The notes under the pieces were generated by a model. That model saw nothing but the letters and a program-made list of their open reading frames with translations. It was not told the origin of the DNA and did not search any database. 64,000 nucleotides of DNA, taken from Istiophorus platypterus. Lineage: Eukaryota; Chordata; Actinopteri; Istiophoriformes; Istiophoridae. Location of the stretch: assembly GCA_016859345.1 (NCBI GenBank), contig CM029119.1, positions 8,629,412-8,693,411 of the forward strand, written 5' to 3'. Position 1 is the first letter of the stretch; the number at the start of each line of letters is the position of its first letter. Position numbers and translations under genes: made by a program. Positions 48,788-62,900 of the stretch are shown piece after piece.

Positions 48788-50895
48788 TGCGATTCTCAAT
48801 CACCCTCCTACCTCTACCCCTATTCAAGCCCCCCTGTCCCAGGGAAGCAGGATAGCACCAGCAGGACCTGCTCAGAATGCTCCCTCTTTGGTTGAGCATC
48901 AGAATCAGAATCCCTTCACATGTCCAAATCAGGGCAGCGACGAGAGTTTTGCCCTGAAGTGTTATGCTCTTATTTTTTTATGTTACCGTTATTCCTTGTG
49001 ATGACGTTTAGTCATGTTAGCAATATAATAACAGACCGGGAGCATTGGTACTCGCAGGAGGTAACGGAGATAAAATGTCGAGGACAGTCCTCAAAGTGAG
49101 TTTTATCATGCTGCAGTGCTTTTAGAGCCGGAGAAAAGTGTCATTACACATGTAAAAAAAAAAAAAAAACACACATACACAAGGGAGGGAAAACTGAAAA
49201 TAGTGGAAAAACTGCAGTAACATCCTATCTTCTATGTAGGCTACACAGGTGGAGACTCAGGAGGGGGCGGACAGGTGGGAGGGAGACCAGACGATGTGGA
49301 TCCATGCATAGAGAAGCACAAAGGAAAAAGTTGAAGCAGTCCAGAAGAAAGGACAGAGCGTGATAGAAGTGAGAGAAGCTGAGGACCGAATGCCAAAACC
49401 GTGAGCATAAATCACTGATACTGACAGAGGAAAGTATCCTGAGCTAAGATTTGCTTTGATGTGACTGTGTCATGAAAAGAAAACTTCTAAAAAGAAGTCA
49501 TAGTGAGAGGAAGAGTGAGAAAGCAGAGAAAGAGAAGGAGCGCTATCAGGAGTTTGAAGGCTGATAGTAAATGACAGGTCTTGGCCATAAAAGCAAAATC
49601 TGTCAACCAGAGGGACAGAGGGAGTTTTGTGGCCATGTTAGTCCAAAAAAATATCTAAAACTATTAGAATCTTTATGTCCACATCAAGATATGTCCACTG
49701 CCAAAATATACCCAAAATCAATGTTGTTCAGGCTGAGCTGACACTTTAAGTACTCCATACATTTAATATTGTCAAAATAACATTCATGTTTAATCAAATG
49801 TTGCAGAATACTGTAATAAAGCTCATTGTTTACAGAAAAATATTTTCTAACTAGTCAGTTTAAGCTGTTTGTTGTGTGCATACAAAAGTTTTGTTTAGTG
49901 CTGCAAGAAAATACTTTGTGAGGTCATCTTGCAACCAAGACGGCTCTAAATAAAACAAATCAGCTGTTGGTAAAAGCAGCTAAAAATGAAAAAAATAGAA
50001 ACAAAATAAAGGTTTCAACTATAGTGTTGATCAGATTTTATCCAAACCAATGTGTAATTTTGTAAAAAAAACAAATAAACAGATGAATTTCCATTTAGCA
50101 ATGAGCCTGGAAGCAAGGATTTTTCACATTACTTGAATTTCCACACAAAAACAAAAATTCCTTGATATTTTTTTCTTTCTTGTCTTGCAAGTTCACTATA
50201 AATACAGAGAGGGCACCAGAGATTTTTTTGACGCAACTGCAAAGCCTCTCCTGACTTGCAGATTTGCCCTCTTTCTCTAAATTAAACTTTGGTGTCAGTT
50301 GCTTTTAGTGGTGGGGAATCTTATACACACAGGACGTAACACATCTGTATTTCAATCTGAATGCCTGAGAATGAAATACATAACTTGTTCCTAAACATCA
50401 GTGAGAAAACAAATCTGGGGAAAGCTTGACTCAATGATGACAGCTGAGCCTATACAAGGAAAAACAGAAAGCCAACATGCTAAGTGCAGCTTTAACCTAT
50501 AGGATGTACTGCAATTAGTTTGACTGTTCTTTAGTTAAAGGCCGCAATACAACGCTGTCAAAACAACAGTTCGTTGTTTTTGCAATTAAATCAAACAGTA
50601 TTTCAAGATGGCAGAGCACAGTGGATTAGACTGTAGATGTGAACATCAAATCAATATTGATCAATCTGTCACAGCAGCTAGTCCTTTTTAAATATGCAAC
50701 AGCATGTTGAGCAGAGATCAGTTGTGTGTGAGGAAAGATAGAGAAGCACTCCCACTGCTTAAACAGTAATAAAATGTACTTCAAACTATTCATCATACTG
50801 AGTGTATACCGTATGTGTCCATGTGGCATGAGTGCCAGGCACAATTATGTCAATGCTCCCTCTGCCACTTCTCCCATCGTGCACTGTGTTATGTT

Positions 50896-50934
<39 letters not shown>

Positions 50935-53900
50935 TATGCGTGTGTGGACATGACTCACAATGTAAGAGAGACAAGCAGCCTATGGGCACAGGAAGTGTGT
51001 GCGCACACTGCCGATTGCAGATTACGAGTGGTAGCTACATGAGTGCTGCATTGAGGTGATGGAGAGGGATGAGTGGAGAGACAGAGGGAGAGAAAGAGTC
51101 GGAAGAAGACGATAAAAGGAGGAGTAGCAACCTGTCACTTTATCCTTATTTATCTCCTCAGGCACTTTGTCTCTGCGCCCCCACTCATCCTTCTCCTCAA
51201 TGCAGCATGAAGGTATGTGTGTGGTTCTGGTCTGTTCTGGTCAGAACAGCCGTGTTAATGCTATATGGTTCAGAGTAATAATGGTGCGAAGGCTAATTCA
51301 CTAAATCTCCTACAGTAAAACCACAATGTGTGACACCTGCAGCCCAGTGACCTTCAAGGGCCAATAGAGTCTCCCTCGCACTCTAGACTCTGAAATTACA
51401 TTTGAAAAGATCATCAACATAAATTTAAAAGAGTGGAAGTCAGAGATGGGGAGAGGAAGAGAGAGAAGCAAATGAGAAAGAGAAAAAGAGAAAGAAATAG
51501 AGAGAGCAACTGTGAGGGGAAGTTGATGATGGAAAGCATTGACTCTGTTTTAATCGATGATAAAGAAGAGAGTGAAGAAATGGAGAGAAAGGGAGATGAG
51601 AAGATAAGCACAGGAGAGAAGACAAGGGTGAATCTCACCAATTGAGGGAAGAGAGCAGGGCACCTGAGAGTGAGAGAGCAATAAAGAGGCAGAGAAGAAA
51701 AAAGCACAAGGTGTTTGGAGAACATGAATCTGAGTGATATAACCAAAGAGAAATTGTCATAGCTGATTTCAGCTCCACAGGCGTTTTTGCATGCACGGCG
51801 GTGCGCTGCGCTCTTCCTTAACGGGACCCTAGTGGTGCTGTGTTTACTGCGGCACCATCCAGAAGAGCTTTATCATTACAGTATTACCACAGCCCTGCCT
51901 GGCTCTCAGTCGCCATGACAACCACCGTGTTAGCCTCTGCTTTCAGGCACCAAGGACGGGACCAAGCCAAATACTGCGCCTACACCTGGCGTAAAGGGCT
52001 GAACGTAGAGGAGCAAAAGCCAAATTGTGATCATTCGGTTCAGCTTGCGATCATTTGATTCGAGGTTAACATTTGTCAGGTCAAAGGAAAGTGACCTTGA
52101 CAGAGATATAAAGAAAAATTCAGGAATTTGCATCGTATTGACAGGGCTTTTGTTCCATATACACTGATGGTGATGTTTGATCAGCATTAGTATGACGAAC
52201 GGCGCCTGGTAAGACAGAGTACGTGGAGTCTGTCCCCGAGGGCAAAGCAAACAGACGACCACTGCTGCAGAGTCAGCAATGATAAGAAGACATTGAGGGA
52301 TGATCTGAAATCTGCACATGAATGAGGCATGAAAAATGAACGCTTAAACGATGTGAAATACAGAACGTTCTCCTGAAGGGCAACCCGAGCAATGGGTTAG
52401 ACTGGGATCGGGTGATTAATCTATTATCTTTGGGTGAATGACTGTGCCCCATCACACAAAGACTTCCATAGTAGCCACTTAACGTGCAGCGTGAGTATAA
52501 CCTTGGGTGGGTTACAGGAAAAGCCTTCATTTGTAACATCATCATCTCTGTTATATTCTGAGAAACACTGCAAAAGTAATGTTGAAATGGAAGGTTTTTA
52601 TACTTTAGGCCGAGATTACAAAAAAATAAGCCCCAAAAAACAAAAACAACTAAACCTAATAGTCAAACAATCTTAAACAAGACAGAGAGAACAAGCAAAA
52701 TGTCAAAAGAGAGAGAGTTTCCCTTTAGGGACATGGTGTGTGAAATGGACAAGCATTAAAGCCGAGTGGAGAGACTTAGAGAAGGAAGAAGACAGAGGGA
52801 GAGAGAAGAGTCCAGAAAAGGTTTGTCACTTGTCTTAACTTCAGTGGCCTTTAGGTGATTTCTTTTGACCCTCAAACCTCAAAGCTTTCTCATGTTAGTT
52901 TAACAGGAGAAAATGCTGACATGAGCCATGAAAAGTATTCAGACCGTTATTTTTGCATTAAGTCTACTAAATACAGTTGATACCACATGGAGAGCAGCTG
53001 ACTGCACTTAGGGATGCAATCAAATATTAATTTCATTATTCTGATTAATCATTTTGTAACATGTCTAGGAGTGAAAGATGCTGACCCCCAACCCGCAGAT
53101 CCATGTCGCATGTCGTCCGTCCTTTCTGTCCCTTCACTTCCTCTCACATCTCTGCTCTTGCTATCACATTAAAGGAATTGATTCGACCTTTTTGGACGTA
53201 TACTTTCTTGGTGAGAGTTAAATGAGAACAATGACACCACTCTCATGTCTGTGCAGTAAATATGAAACTGCCGCCAGCGGTGCTTAGCTTAGCTTAGACT
53301 CTTAGTCGAGCATGGGTCCAAGACGTGCATTTAAGGCCTTGAAAGTCAACAATTTGACATTTTCAAACTTCCGTTTTTGCACAGATTAATCAAGCATAAA
53401 ATGTGTTAATTGGTGTTTATTGCTTGTCAAACTTTGTTACCTTTGAATGAAGCCAGCATAGCTTCTCCCCTGTTCCAGCTTTTATCTCAAGCTCTGCTAA
53501 CAGCTACCTGGCACAAGGACACGAGTCACATTGATCTCCTCATGTACCTTCTGGGCAAGAAAACAAATTTGTGTATTTGCATAAATGTTGAGTTGAAAAA
53601 AAAATCGAAGGCGACTCCAATTTATTAATCTGAAATGAAGTCCTTTTGCCTTCAAATTCAAGGAGCAGTTGTCAGCAAACTGTTGGTATTTTAACTTTTT
53701 AACAATGAATTGTTTATCAAAATTTACAAAAATTTATTTTCAACACTCACTCAATCACCTGATTATTTCAGCAGATTATCAGTTACATTTTTACGACCTC
53801 CCCAGTAAAGCTCTTCTTTGTAATGCATCAACAAGACAGAGGCTTTGGCAGAGTGTTAACTCTACCATTGCACAATAGTCTAGATTTCAAAGTGCACCGG

Positions 53901-56900
53901 TCCAGTGGCACCTAAGCTAAATCTGAAGGGGAGATCCATGACAACTGATAAGAACAGACTGACGATAGGCAGAAAACAATATCGGGGAAGATACCGAGTT
54001 CTTGTGACCCTATATCCCCGCCAGCCTTCTTTCTGTCTCAGCGGAACTGCAGCTGAGCCGTGCCTCCAGGGAAACGCAATAGTTGGAGGACGCCGGTGTC
54101 CGAGACAGGACGGGCATTTAAAGCAGTGGACTGTGAGCCCCTGCTAGTGGTAGCCCGGCACCCAACACGGCACTGAGGGATAATGAAGGGGCAGGAGAGG
54201 TGGGATGTGGAAAAGGTGGGATTGGTAGAGGTGGATGTGGGGACAGACAGAGAGGAGGGACATGACGGGATGGCTGCATTTGTTGGAGGAGTGCATATGT
54301 GCACAACACGTGTCCATATGGTATGCAAGTCTCATACGTATTCATGAGGCTTATAAAACACCTGAATGCAGGAGGAGATGAAGGAGGAGGAGGAGCGACG
54401 AAGGTTGGAGGGAGGTAACACTGAACTTAAGAGATATAATTAGCTTTTGCTCTGGGAAATCCTCGCATGAACCTTATTTTCTGAGTGCTAAAAACACAGA
54501 CTCTCTGAGGTCAGTGCTCTTGGAAGTGATCCTGGTAAAATTTCAATCACAACGCAGACTTCTGTTCCAGAGATTCTCTGAATGACTCAACTCCTTGACA
54601 CGCTACAGTTGAATCTGTAAGCTCTCCTACACACACACACTCACGCAACACACACACACAAACACACACACACACACACGTACACACACACACACGCTGC
54701 TGCTGCTCTCCAGTCGGCACGTCACCGTGTCGTTTCTGCTCTGCAGCGTTCAGGTCCCCTTCATTTCGTTCCCACTGCAGTCCTGTCAAACGTTTCTGAA
54801 GGAAAAAACAAACACTGTGTGGAGGTGATTGAACTGTACACTTGTCCGTTCCCTCTCATCTGCTTTGTATTCACTACAGATTACTGCAGCATGCTATGTG
54901 CGTTTGTCCTTGCGACGCAGTCCCTTCTTTCTCGGCCGATCCTCCCTTTTTCCTCCCTTCCTCACCCCCTTTTCCATCCGTCCTCCCCTGTGCTGTTTGT
55001 ACCTACTAAGACACATAAAGCAAGTCTTTTACCTGTACTGACCAACCACCCTCACGCCTCCTCCTCCTTCTCTTTTTCCAGACCCCCTCTGTCCTTTCTC
55101 CTCTGTCTTTGTCCCTCTGTGCAACAACAACTGTCCGTAAGATACCTCACAGCTTCATCATAAAAGAGAAAATAAAATGTCATGGGATATGCACAAGGCA
55201 CTTTTTGGTAAAAAAGGAAGACTACATGTATCAAACTGTCAACCTATCTAAGTCAAGTCAAATTGTGAGACAATGTCCTGATCTCAAAAAACCTCCACTG
55301 CACATTCTGAAACGCTTCCATCTAATCCACTCCCACAACAGACCGTTACAAACACTTCTTGATCACGTTTCCGTTTAAAGTGGTCGTTCGACGGTAAACG
55401 CGCTCTGCCTCCACTCTGCTGCCACTTGGAAAGCAGGGACAATCACGAGGAAGCAGATGGTCATGCAGGAATTGTCCCAGCAACACCCTCCAATGTCATT
55501 TTCCAAGGGAATGAACAGAGATTCAGTTTGACTGTTTAAGTGCCACCGCGTAATGACACTTGTCGAACCATGCAGGGACACTCACAAACCTGTTAAATAG
55601 ATGTGTTAACAATAGTACGGTAACCATCAGCAGGTAAGATATGACTTATATGTGTGATTTGTTTAGTACAGCACAAATCTGCAACATATTTGATAATCAA
55701 TTACTCCTTTACCTCAGTATTTAAGCAGGTATAACAGAAATGAATTGGTTTCCGCTTCAGCTGAAATGTGAATAATAGCTGATTTCTGTGTCTTCTATGA
55801 TGGTGGATTGAATTTCTTTGGGTTTCAGCCTGTTGGTCTCACAAAACGAGACATTTACACGAGCGCCAGGAAATTGTGATGAACATTTGTCACCATTTTA
55901 CAATGAGTACTCATGAAAATTGTCATCGATAAAGCTAAAGTTAGTTAGTTATTCAATCTATTGGTTGATCAACAGGGGGAAAATGGGCAACTATTTTGAT
56001 AATAATTTAACTCGTTCAAAGATTTTTCAACAAACATTACCTAGTTTCAGTTTGTGTCACACTAAACTGCATGATATTTGTAACTTGTAATAAGGTAATT
56101 TGATGGGTGTAAGAGGCTATGATGGTTGTTTTTCAGTTTTCTGATATTTACATATAAAGCCAAATTATTATCGCGTAAATAATCATCATATTAACTGATA
56201 ATAAAAAATAAAGCATTAGTTGCACCCTTGGTAAGGCTGATGTTGGATATGCTCCCAAATTAAGTTTTTGTTTTTCTAAAACATTTCATTTAAAAAAAAA
56301 AAATACAAAATGCGCAACCACTGTTATTCTAACACATTATTTAATTGTATCACTGTAAAATAATTAGAGCTGAATGCCATTCGTTTTCAGGTTTTAACTT
56401 CTAAAATGTGAGCTTTTTTTTTATGGTGATCAGATAAAATGAACCATCTGTCACCTTTGGCAATAAACAATAAACTGATTTAAAAAAAAAAAAAACATCT
56501 ACAGAATACTAAATAGTATTATTATTTCTAGTTTTGCCCTGAAATTATCACTAATTTGAAAGTATATCTGCAATTTCAGTTGCAGGCTAATTAACATTTT
56601 GTTTGTCGGTCTATGCCTTAGTTAAATGCATGTATTTGGGACATTTGCGTGTGTGAGCGTGATCTGCAGGGTTACATGTGGAGGCATGTAAAAGTGATTT
56701 ATCTGCGTGCTGTAAGTGTGAGCGCTCAGCTGAATGGTTTATGGGCAGCTACACTTACAGAGTATGGGCCAATGTGTAAAGGTGAATGTACTGAGAGTGA
56801 TTTATGTTCAGCCAGGTGTTTGAGGGGTCAAATATAAGATGCATGTTGTAATGGCAGTGGGTAAATGTGTTTCTATATCATGTTAAGTCTTTCTTTAGTT

Positions 56901-59900
56901 ATAGTATGTGTAACCAAAGAAAGACTGAATATTGCTCATGAATAATTGACTATCTTCATGCCATGAAAGGACTTTTGATTCAGCACGCAATTAAAACATA
57001 TTTTTTCTCTGTCAGTAAGTGCACATCGTGTCCCCGTTTGTTTACGTATACATGTGCTTATGCGTGTGGCGGTTTGTGCGACTATTATACACAATACGCT
57101 GTTCTCTCATGTGTTTTGACAAGATTTGCCCTATTTAGAGAATTCAGACTCCCACCACTGTAATCGGCTCTGGCACCATGCAAGCTCTCCACCATGCCAG
57201 TTTCCTGAATAATTTCAATTCCAGAGCATAACAGCAAAATGTCCAGGGTTTACCACAAGTTCCAGCTAATTGACTGTCTGTACAGTGGTGTACAGTGGAG
57301 TGCAGCGCTGATTCAGCATGGCTAAATGGACCGATCTCATGTCTATATGATAAATATATAGCCATCGCCTGCCTCTGGTTAACCTAGCTTAGCATAAAGA
57401 CTGGAAACAGAGGGAAACAGTTAGCATGTTAATATTTTATATTTTGTTTCTGTAATACAAACAAAAAGAGTGTAAAAATGGCGGTTTTTACAGGCACTAC
57501 TCCTCGGCCTGGAGCAGGAATGTAGTTTTCAAACTTCAGAAAATGAGATATAATGTGACAGTTAATGAGCTTAAGAGGTGCTTTTTTTTAATTGTACTTA
57601 TTTCATTATTATTGGTGATGGATAAATCTGGACACAGAGACTGCTTCTTAATTCATCTCTTTTTTTGGATCCCCCACAGATATGAAATGAACCAAAACAG
57701 AAGGCCATCACAATCCAGATTACTAATTTACATCTGCAAAGTGCTTAGAAACTAATTTTGTCCCCTAACAATAAAGCAGTCAGGTTACGTCCAAGTAATT
57801 GGAATATAAAACATCCTCCAACTACTGAAAACAACTAAAAAAAAATGTATTCACAAGAAAGTGAAGAGAATATTGTTGTATACTACTAAAAAGTTCAAAT
57901 GAAACGTTGCCTTTTTTCTGTTTTACCCCTTCAAAAGTGCTTCTCACCTATTCGACACAAAGAACATGTTTCTGTCCTTGTTATGGGACATCGAGCATCT
58001 ATCCAATAAAGTTTCACCAACACATGGCACTCAAGTTACAAAGCAGCAAACGGAGGGACGGTGACTTCCGAGGGAGCAAACACAACGCGAGAGGACCTGC
58101 GGTACAAAACCTTGTCAGTGAAAATTGAAACAGAACCCGATACATTTACCGATTGCAGGCACACGAAAGGTTGACTAATTATCAAACCCCTGCCAGCCGC
58201 TGCTACTAGAGGGGAAACAGTTTACCTTAATAAACTTGCTGAGCACCTAAGAAGGTATCCCTCAATCCCTTTTTTCGCTTTCAAGGCAGGTGTGGTACTT
58301 TAGCTATTATCAGACTTGTGTTTTCCAAGTATTATTTATGTTCTGAATGGTCACACAAGTACAGTCTCATACGCTCACCATTGATGAAGGAATGAGAATG
58401 AAATTAAGGCCTTCTTTCCCTCTCCTTGCTATTTTCAGATTCAGCCCACTGGGAGGGGGACAAGAATGGAAGTGGGAAATAGGCCTTTCAATAGGGTCGG
58501 GGTCCGAATGGAACCAACTTGGAAAAACAAACACCAAACTGCACTGCTGGAAGTGTTAGTTTAATTCTACCTGCTCAAGACCTTTCGGTTCATAAAAGAG
58601 CCCCATTATAGTAAGAAAAAAACATCGAGCCTATGATTGGCTGGGACCTACACAAACATAACTGTCACCTTCCCCACGATTCCCAGTGAGCTCCAGCCAG
58701 AGTTGGGATATCATACGGGACTATGTGGCAAACAAAACTGGTGCAAAAAAAAATCTCACAAGACGTACCAAAATTAGAAGTGACCTAGTATATAGTAAAA
58801 ATTAGCGTCTGATATGGTTAAAATCAAACGAGGACAGCATGTGTTATTGAAAATGAAATGTAAGACCCGACAGCTGTTTCAAGTTGCTAGTTGGGTAATT
58901 AAAAACCTTCATTTTTATCCTTCTGAACCAAAACACACACCTCAGCTTCTCTGTCACAAGGTCTTCTGACCTAAAAAAGTAACGCAATGTCCCTGACACG
59001 AGTTGTAATGTCAACTAAATCCTGCCCTTGACAGTCTTCTTTTCCACCAGACACCGTATCTATATATATATAAAAATATATATATATATATATATACCAA
59101 CACCTATCAATACGCTTGTTTTTTTTTTCTTTTCTATTTTCTGTCCAGCCCAGTGATTTTCTACCCAGAGATGACCTGTTCTGAGGTGTCCGGTGCAGTG
59201 GCAGGTCACATTTGTGTTTATGACAGCACTGTACGCTCCAACGCTGAACACTATAGAAAAGAAAAGCAAACAATGAACCACAGGACATGACCTTGGGGGG
59301 GGGGGTACTGGACACTAGCACTGCTTCCCCGAAAAAGAATCAAATACCAGCACAAAAAATAGCCCGATTGGGGGGGGTGGGGGGGCAAAGGGGGCATCTT
59401 GTACATGCCGAGCGACAAATGGTGCTTTGTCAGGAGATTGCTGACAAAGACAACTCTGCCCTTTTGGTACGAAACTGGAAGAGACCAAAACAGAGCAAAA
59501 CCTTTGGGACAGTGGGATTACATTACAGGACAACAGCAAGAGAGCATCACTAGAATTAATACTGAGGAGAACATTTTTTTTTATCATTTATTTCAGATTT
59601 TTCATTGTATAGTTTGTCAAATTCATTTAACTTAATCCACCTTTTGCCATAGTTTTGATGTCTAAACTGACTGCTTGGTACTCGCTCAAATCTTTTTTTA
59701 TAGGTTTATGTAATTTAAACACCCTGCATATTGCACATAACTGTAACAGGTATTTAAAATTTTCATATCAAGAATTAGACCATTTGAGTTTTTCAAAAAG
59801 AACAAATCCTACTCTTGAGGGATCATTTCTGACTACAGCCTCAAACATTATCTTCTCCATCTTAGTTTAAGAAAATATATTCAACCTGCTGAGTGATGAG

Positions 59901-62900
59901 TGATTACAGCACATTAGATTAACTCCGCTTTAATGAAAATAAAGAAAAAAAAAAACACTGACAAAACAATAACCACAGTTCATTGATACTGCAGGATCCT
60001 TACTTATTCAATTAGGATCAATGTCATTCAGACAGATTAGATTTTAAAACAGTAATTTAGAGGGGGACAAAAAACTAACACAGAAAGGATAAAATGGGAG
60101 AAGATCAAAATCTTCCCCAAATCGTCTTAGCTTCACTACAAGATCTATGTCAACCAGGCACAGATCAATAAGGAAATCAGATGCAAATTGCATTGTATAA
60201 CACCTCATCAAACAGAAGCATATACATCAATAAATTTTCTCAGTCCGTTAACAGACACGCAACCCTTCAGCAGAGGCGAATGAGCCAGATTTCCATGTCA
60301 GTATTCTCAGGTTTTAAGAGGTGATAGAAAAAGAGAAAATGGCTTTAAAAACAGACAAAAAGAGAAGAAAATCAATAAAATATCAATCAATCGGCAGGCA
60401 GGAGGGCCAGGGTAGGAAGATTGGATGGCTCAGGCCGTCACAGATAATCGAAAACGCTAAGACAAGGGTCCCCACCCCCATCGTGCAACGTCTTTCTCTC
60501 TGTGGTTGTCACCTCCTCCCTGTTATTCTTAATAGCCGTCTTCGTGTTCCTCCTCCTCCCTCCGTGTCCTTCTCAGGCGCCACTTCAGTCCCTTTTTCCC
60601 TCTTTTTCTCCCCACTCTCTCACCCCCTCTCCATTTCCCTCACTCTGCCTAGCGCCCCCCCCCCCCAACAGCACCCCCCCCCCTTGTCTACTGCAGCGGA
60701 AAAGCCAGCACCGACACCAGCATGTGTGCGTTTGTACATGTTTGTGCTACTACGGTTGATCCATGAGTGAGCCTCACACGATCATGAGCGAAGGAGGTGA
60801 AATTTAAAAAAAAAAAAAAAAAAAAAAAGGACCCTGCATGCATGTCGAACGCTCTGATCAAAACATTGATTGCTGATGCATTACATCACAGTCATGCAAA
60901 CAAAATCCCCTTAAATCATTAGAGTTATGTCTCTCCTCCTGTCTCCCTTTATTTCCTCTCGTCTCCTTCTTCTTGCCTGTGTCTCTCTCTCATCTGTCTC
61001 TTTGTATTTCCACATCAGCTCTCATTTTTTTTTCTGTCCTAGCCTCTCTTCATCTCTCGGTTTTTTCTCTTCACATATAATTTGCATCTCTCAGGACCGA
61101 AAGACCAAAAGGTTCTGCCACATTGGACAGGATACTTTTAGAAAGAGCGAGGGTGGAAAAAAAAAAAAAAACAAGTGATCTGGGTCACATCACTGTTTGA
61201 CTTATAGAGCTGGCATATTAGACCTACGGAGAGAAAGAGAGAAATGGGGCTGCATTCACCCACAAATAGAGCCGGTCTTGTGCAGCCACTGAAATGAATC
61301 CCACCTACTACATGCTCTGTACTCTGCATAACCCCAATGTGGCGTCACAAACACCACTACCTGCAAACATTACACTCAATGAATGCTATTTTTTTTTGTC
61401 ATTTTTTAGTTTTTGGCCAGAGTAACCAGTAGATGTGGTGTTAAATTGTACATTACATAATATACTACATAATATAAAGCATTCTAGCAGCTAGGCAGCC
61501 GGTACAGTAGCTTGCATCCAAGGTATGGCAGCGCAGCAAATGCTGCCCCCTCTTACTCTAAAATAATTCAGAATTTAGCACCAAATCCACCTCTGTTTAC
61601 ATACACATGTGATGCGCCTTTTTTTGCTTCATGCTTGACACATTGCTCCACTTGGAAAACCAAGCAACACAGCTCTCTACCTCTCGTGCAACATTTGGAC
61701 CTCCTGCAAAGAAATACTCCACTGTGAGCTGTTTTGTTGCATGGAGAAGGGGCCGGGAAGGGGGGATGTTAGTGAGAAATCAATCCAGCTGGGTTGAGAG
61801 TGACAGTCCGTGAAGCACTTCCTGCCTGATCCCAAGTCCAGAGAGGATGATCAGGTAGCCTAAACCAAACTATCTGTCTGTCACAGACATTTTCCTCTTC
61901 CTTTTTAGGGAACTAAATCTAGGTACTTAATGTAGACCTATACCTGCTGCCAGAGGTGTGTGTGTTTGTGTGTGTTTGTATGTGTTTGAGAAGAGACAGG
62001 TTAAGAGCCTGTGTGTGCAGCTATTATCTTCATCTGTGATAGTAAATACAGTATGCATTGCTGAGTGTGCAGTGATTTTTTTTTCTCCACAGACATTCAG
62101 CTATTTCCAGTGTGATGGCATGAACTGGCCACTGCAGGTGTCTGCTGCCTGTCTGGTTTTACATGTGCACCTACAGTATGCATATATCCTAAGCACCTAT
62201 GGGTCCTCTCACAGTCTCATCACAGAAAAATATTACTAACAAAAAGACACAGACAGGGTGCAAGACAAGGATGATCAAACTGTATCACTGGATACACAGA
62301 GCAACGCAAATCAAAGCAGCTGTGATCAAGCAGCTGGATTTGTCTGTAACTGGAGGGTCTGAGAAAAAAAAAGAACCACAAGCCCACTGTTCCTGTTCTT
62401 ATGTGCCAGGGATCAAAATCGTAATCAGGTGTACTTGTTACTCTCGCACCTGTACGATCAAATGCCATCAAACGTTTGCTTTTAAGAGGTAAATCATTAA
62501 CTATTTACATGAAAACAATAAATGGCATCCCGACGGAGGAGCAAGTTATGCGTAACGGCAATAAAGCCCGTGCGTAAAAGGCATGTACTGTTCAACTGGG
62601 ACCGAGGGGGGGCAAAAAAAAAAAAAAAAACAAGCAGAGTGTAGCAATACCAAGGGCAAATGTGGGAAAAGACACTTCAATACTGGCGATTCGGCGTCGT
62701 ATGAGCCTCCTCGGGGCGGTGCTACAATATATAAGGCTAACGTGAAATAGGGCGCACTGGTGTGCATCGCAAAGGGACAAATGTGACCTAATGAAGGCGT
62801 TTGGATGCAGGAGGAGCAGCGGCTGCTGCGTCTGGAGGCAGATCTGTATTACACATGCTCAAGTAGCAGAATACGGCGATAGGAATTATGACACCGAAAA

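Noticed and set aside
48612..49001. Open frame of 129 codons with a His-Thr repeat
   Set aside because: It is simply the CA/CT microsatellite read in frame.
52935..52980. aaaagtattcagaccgttat, similar to ends of some fish DNA transposons
   Set aside because: Too short a match; no second end or target duplication seen.
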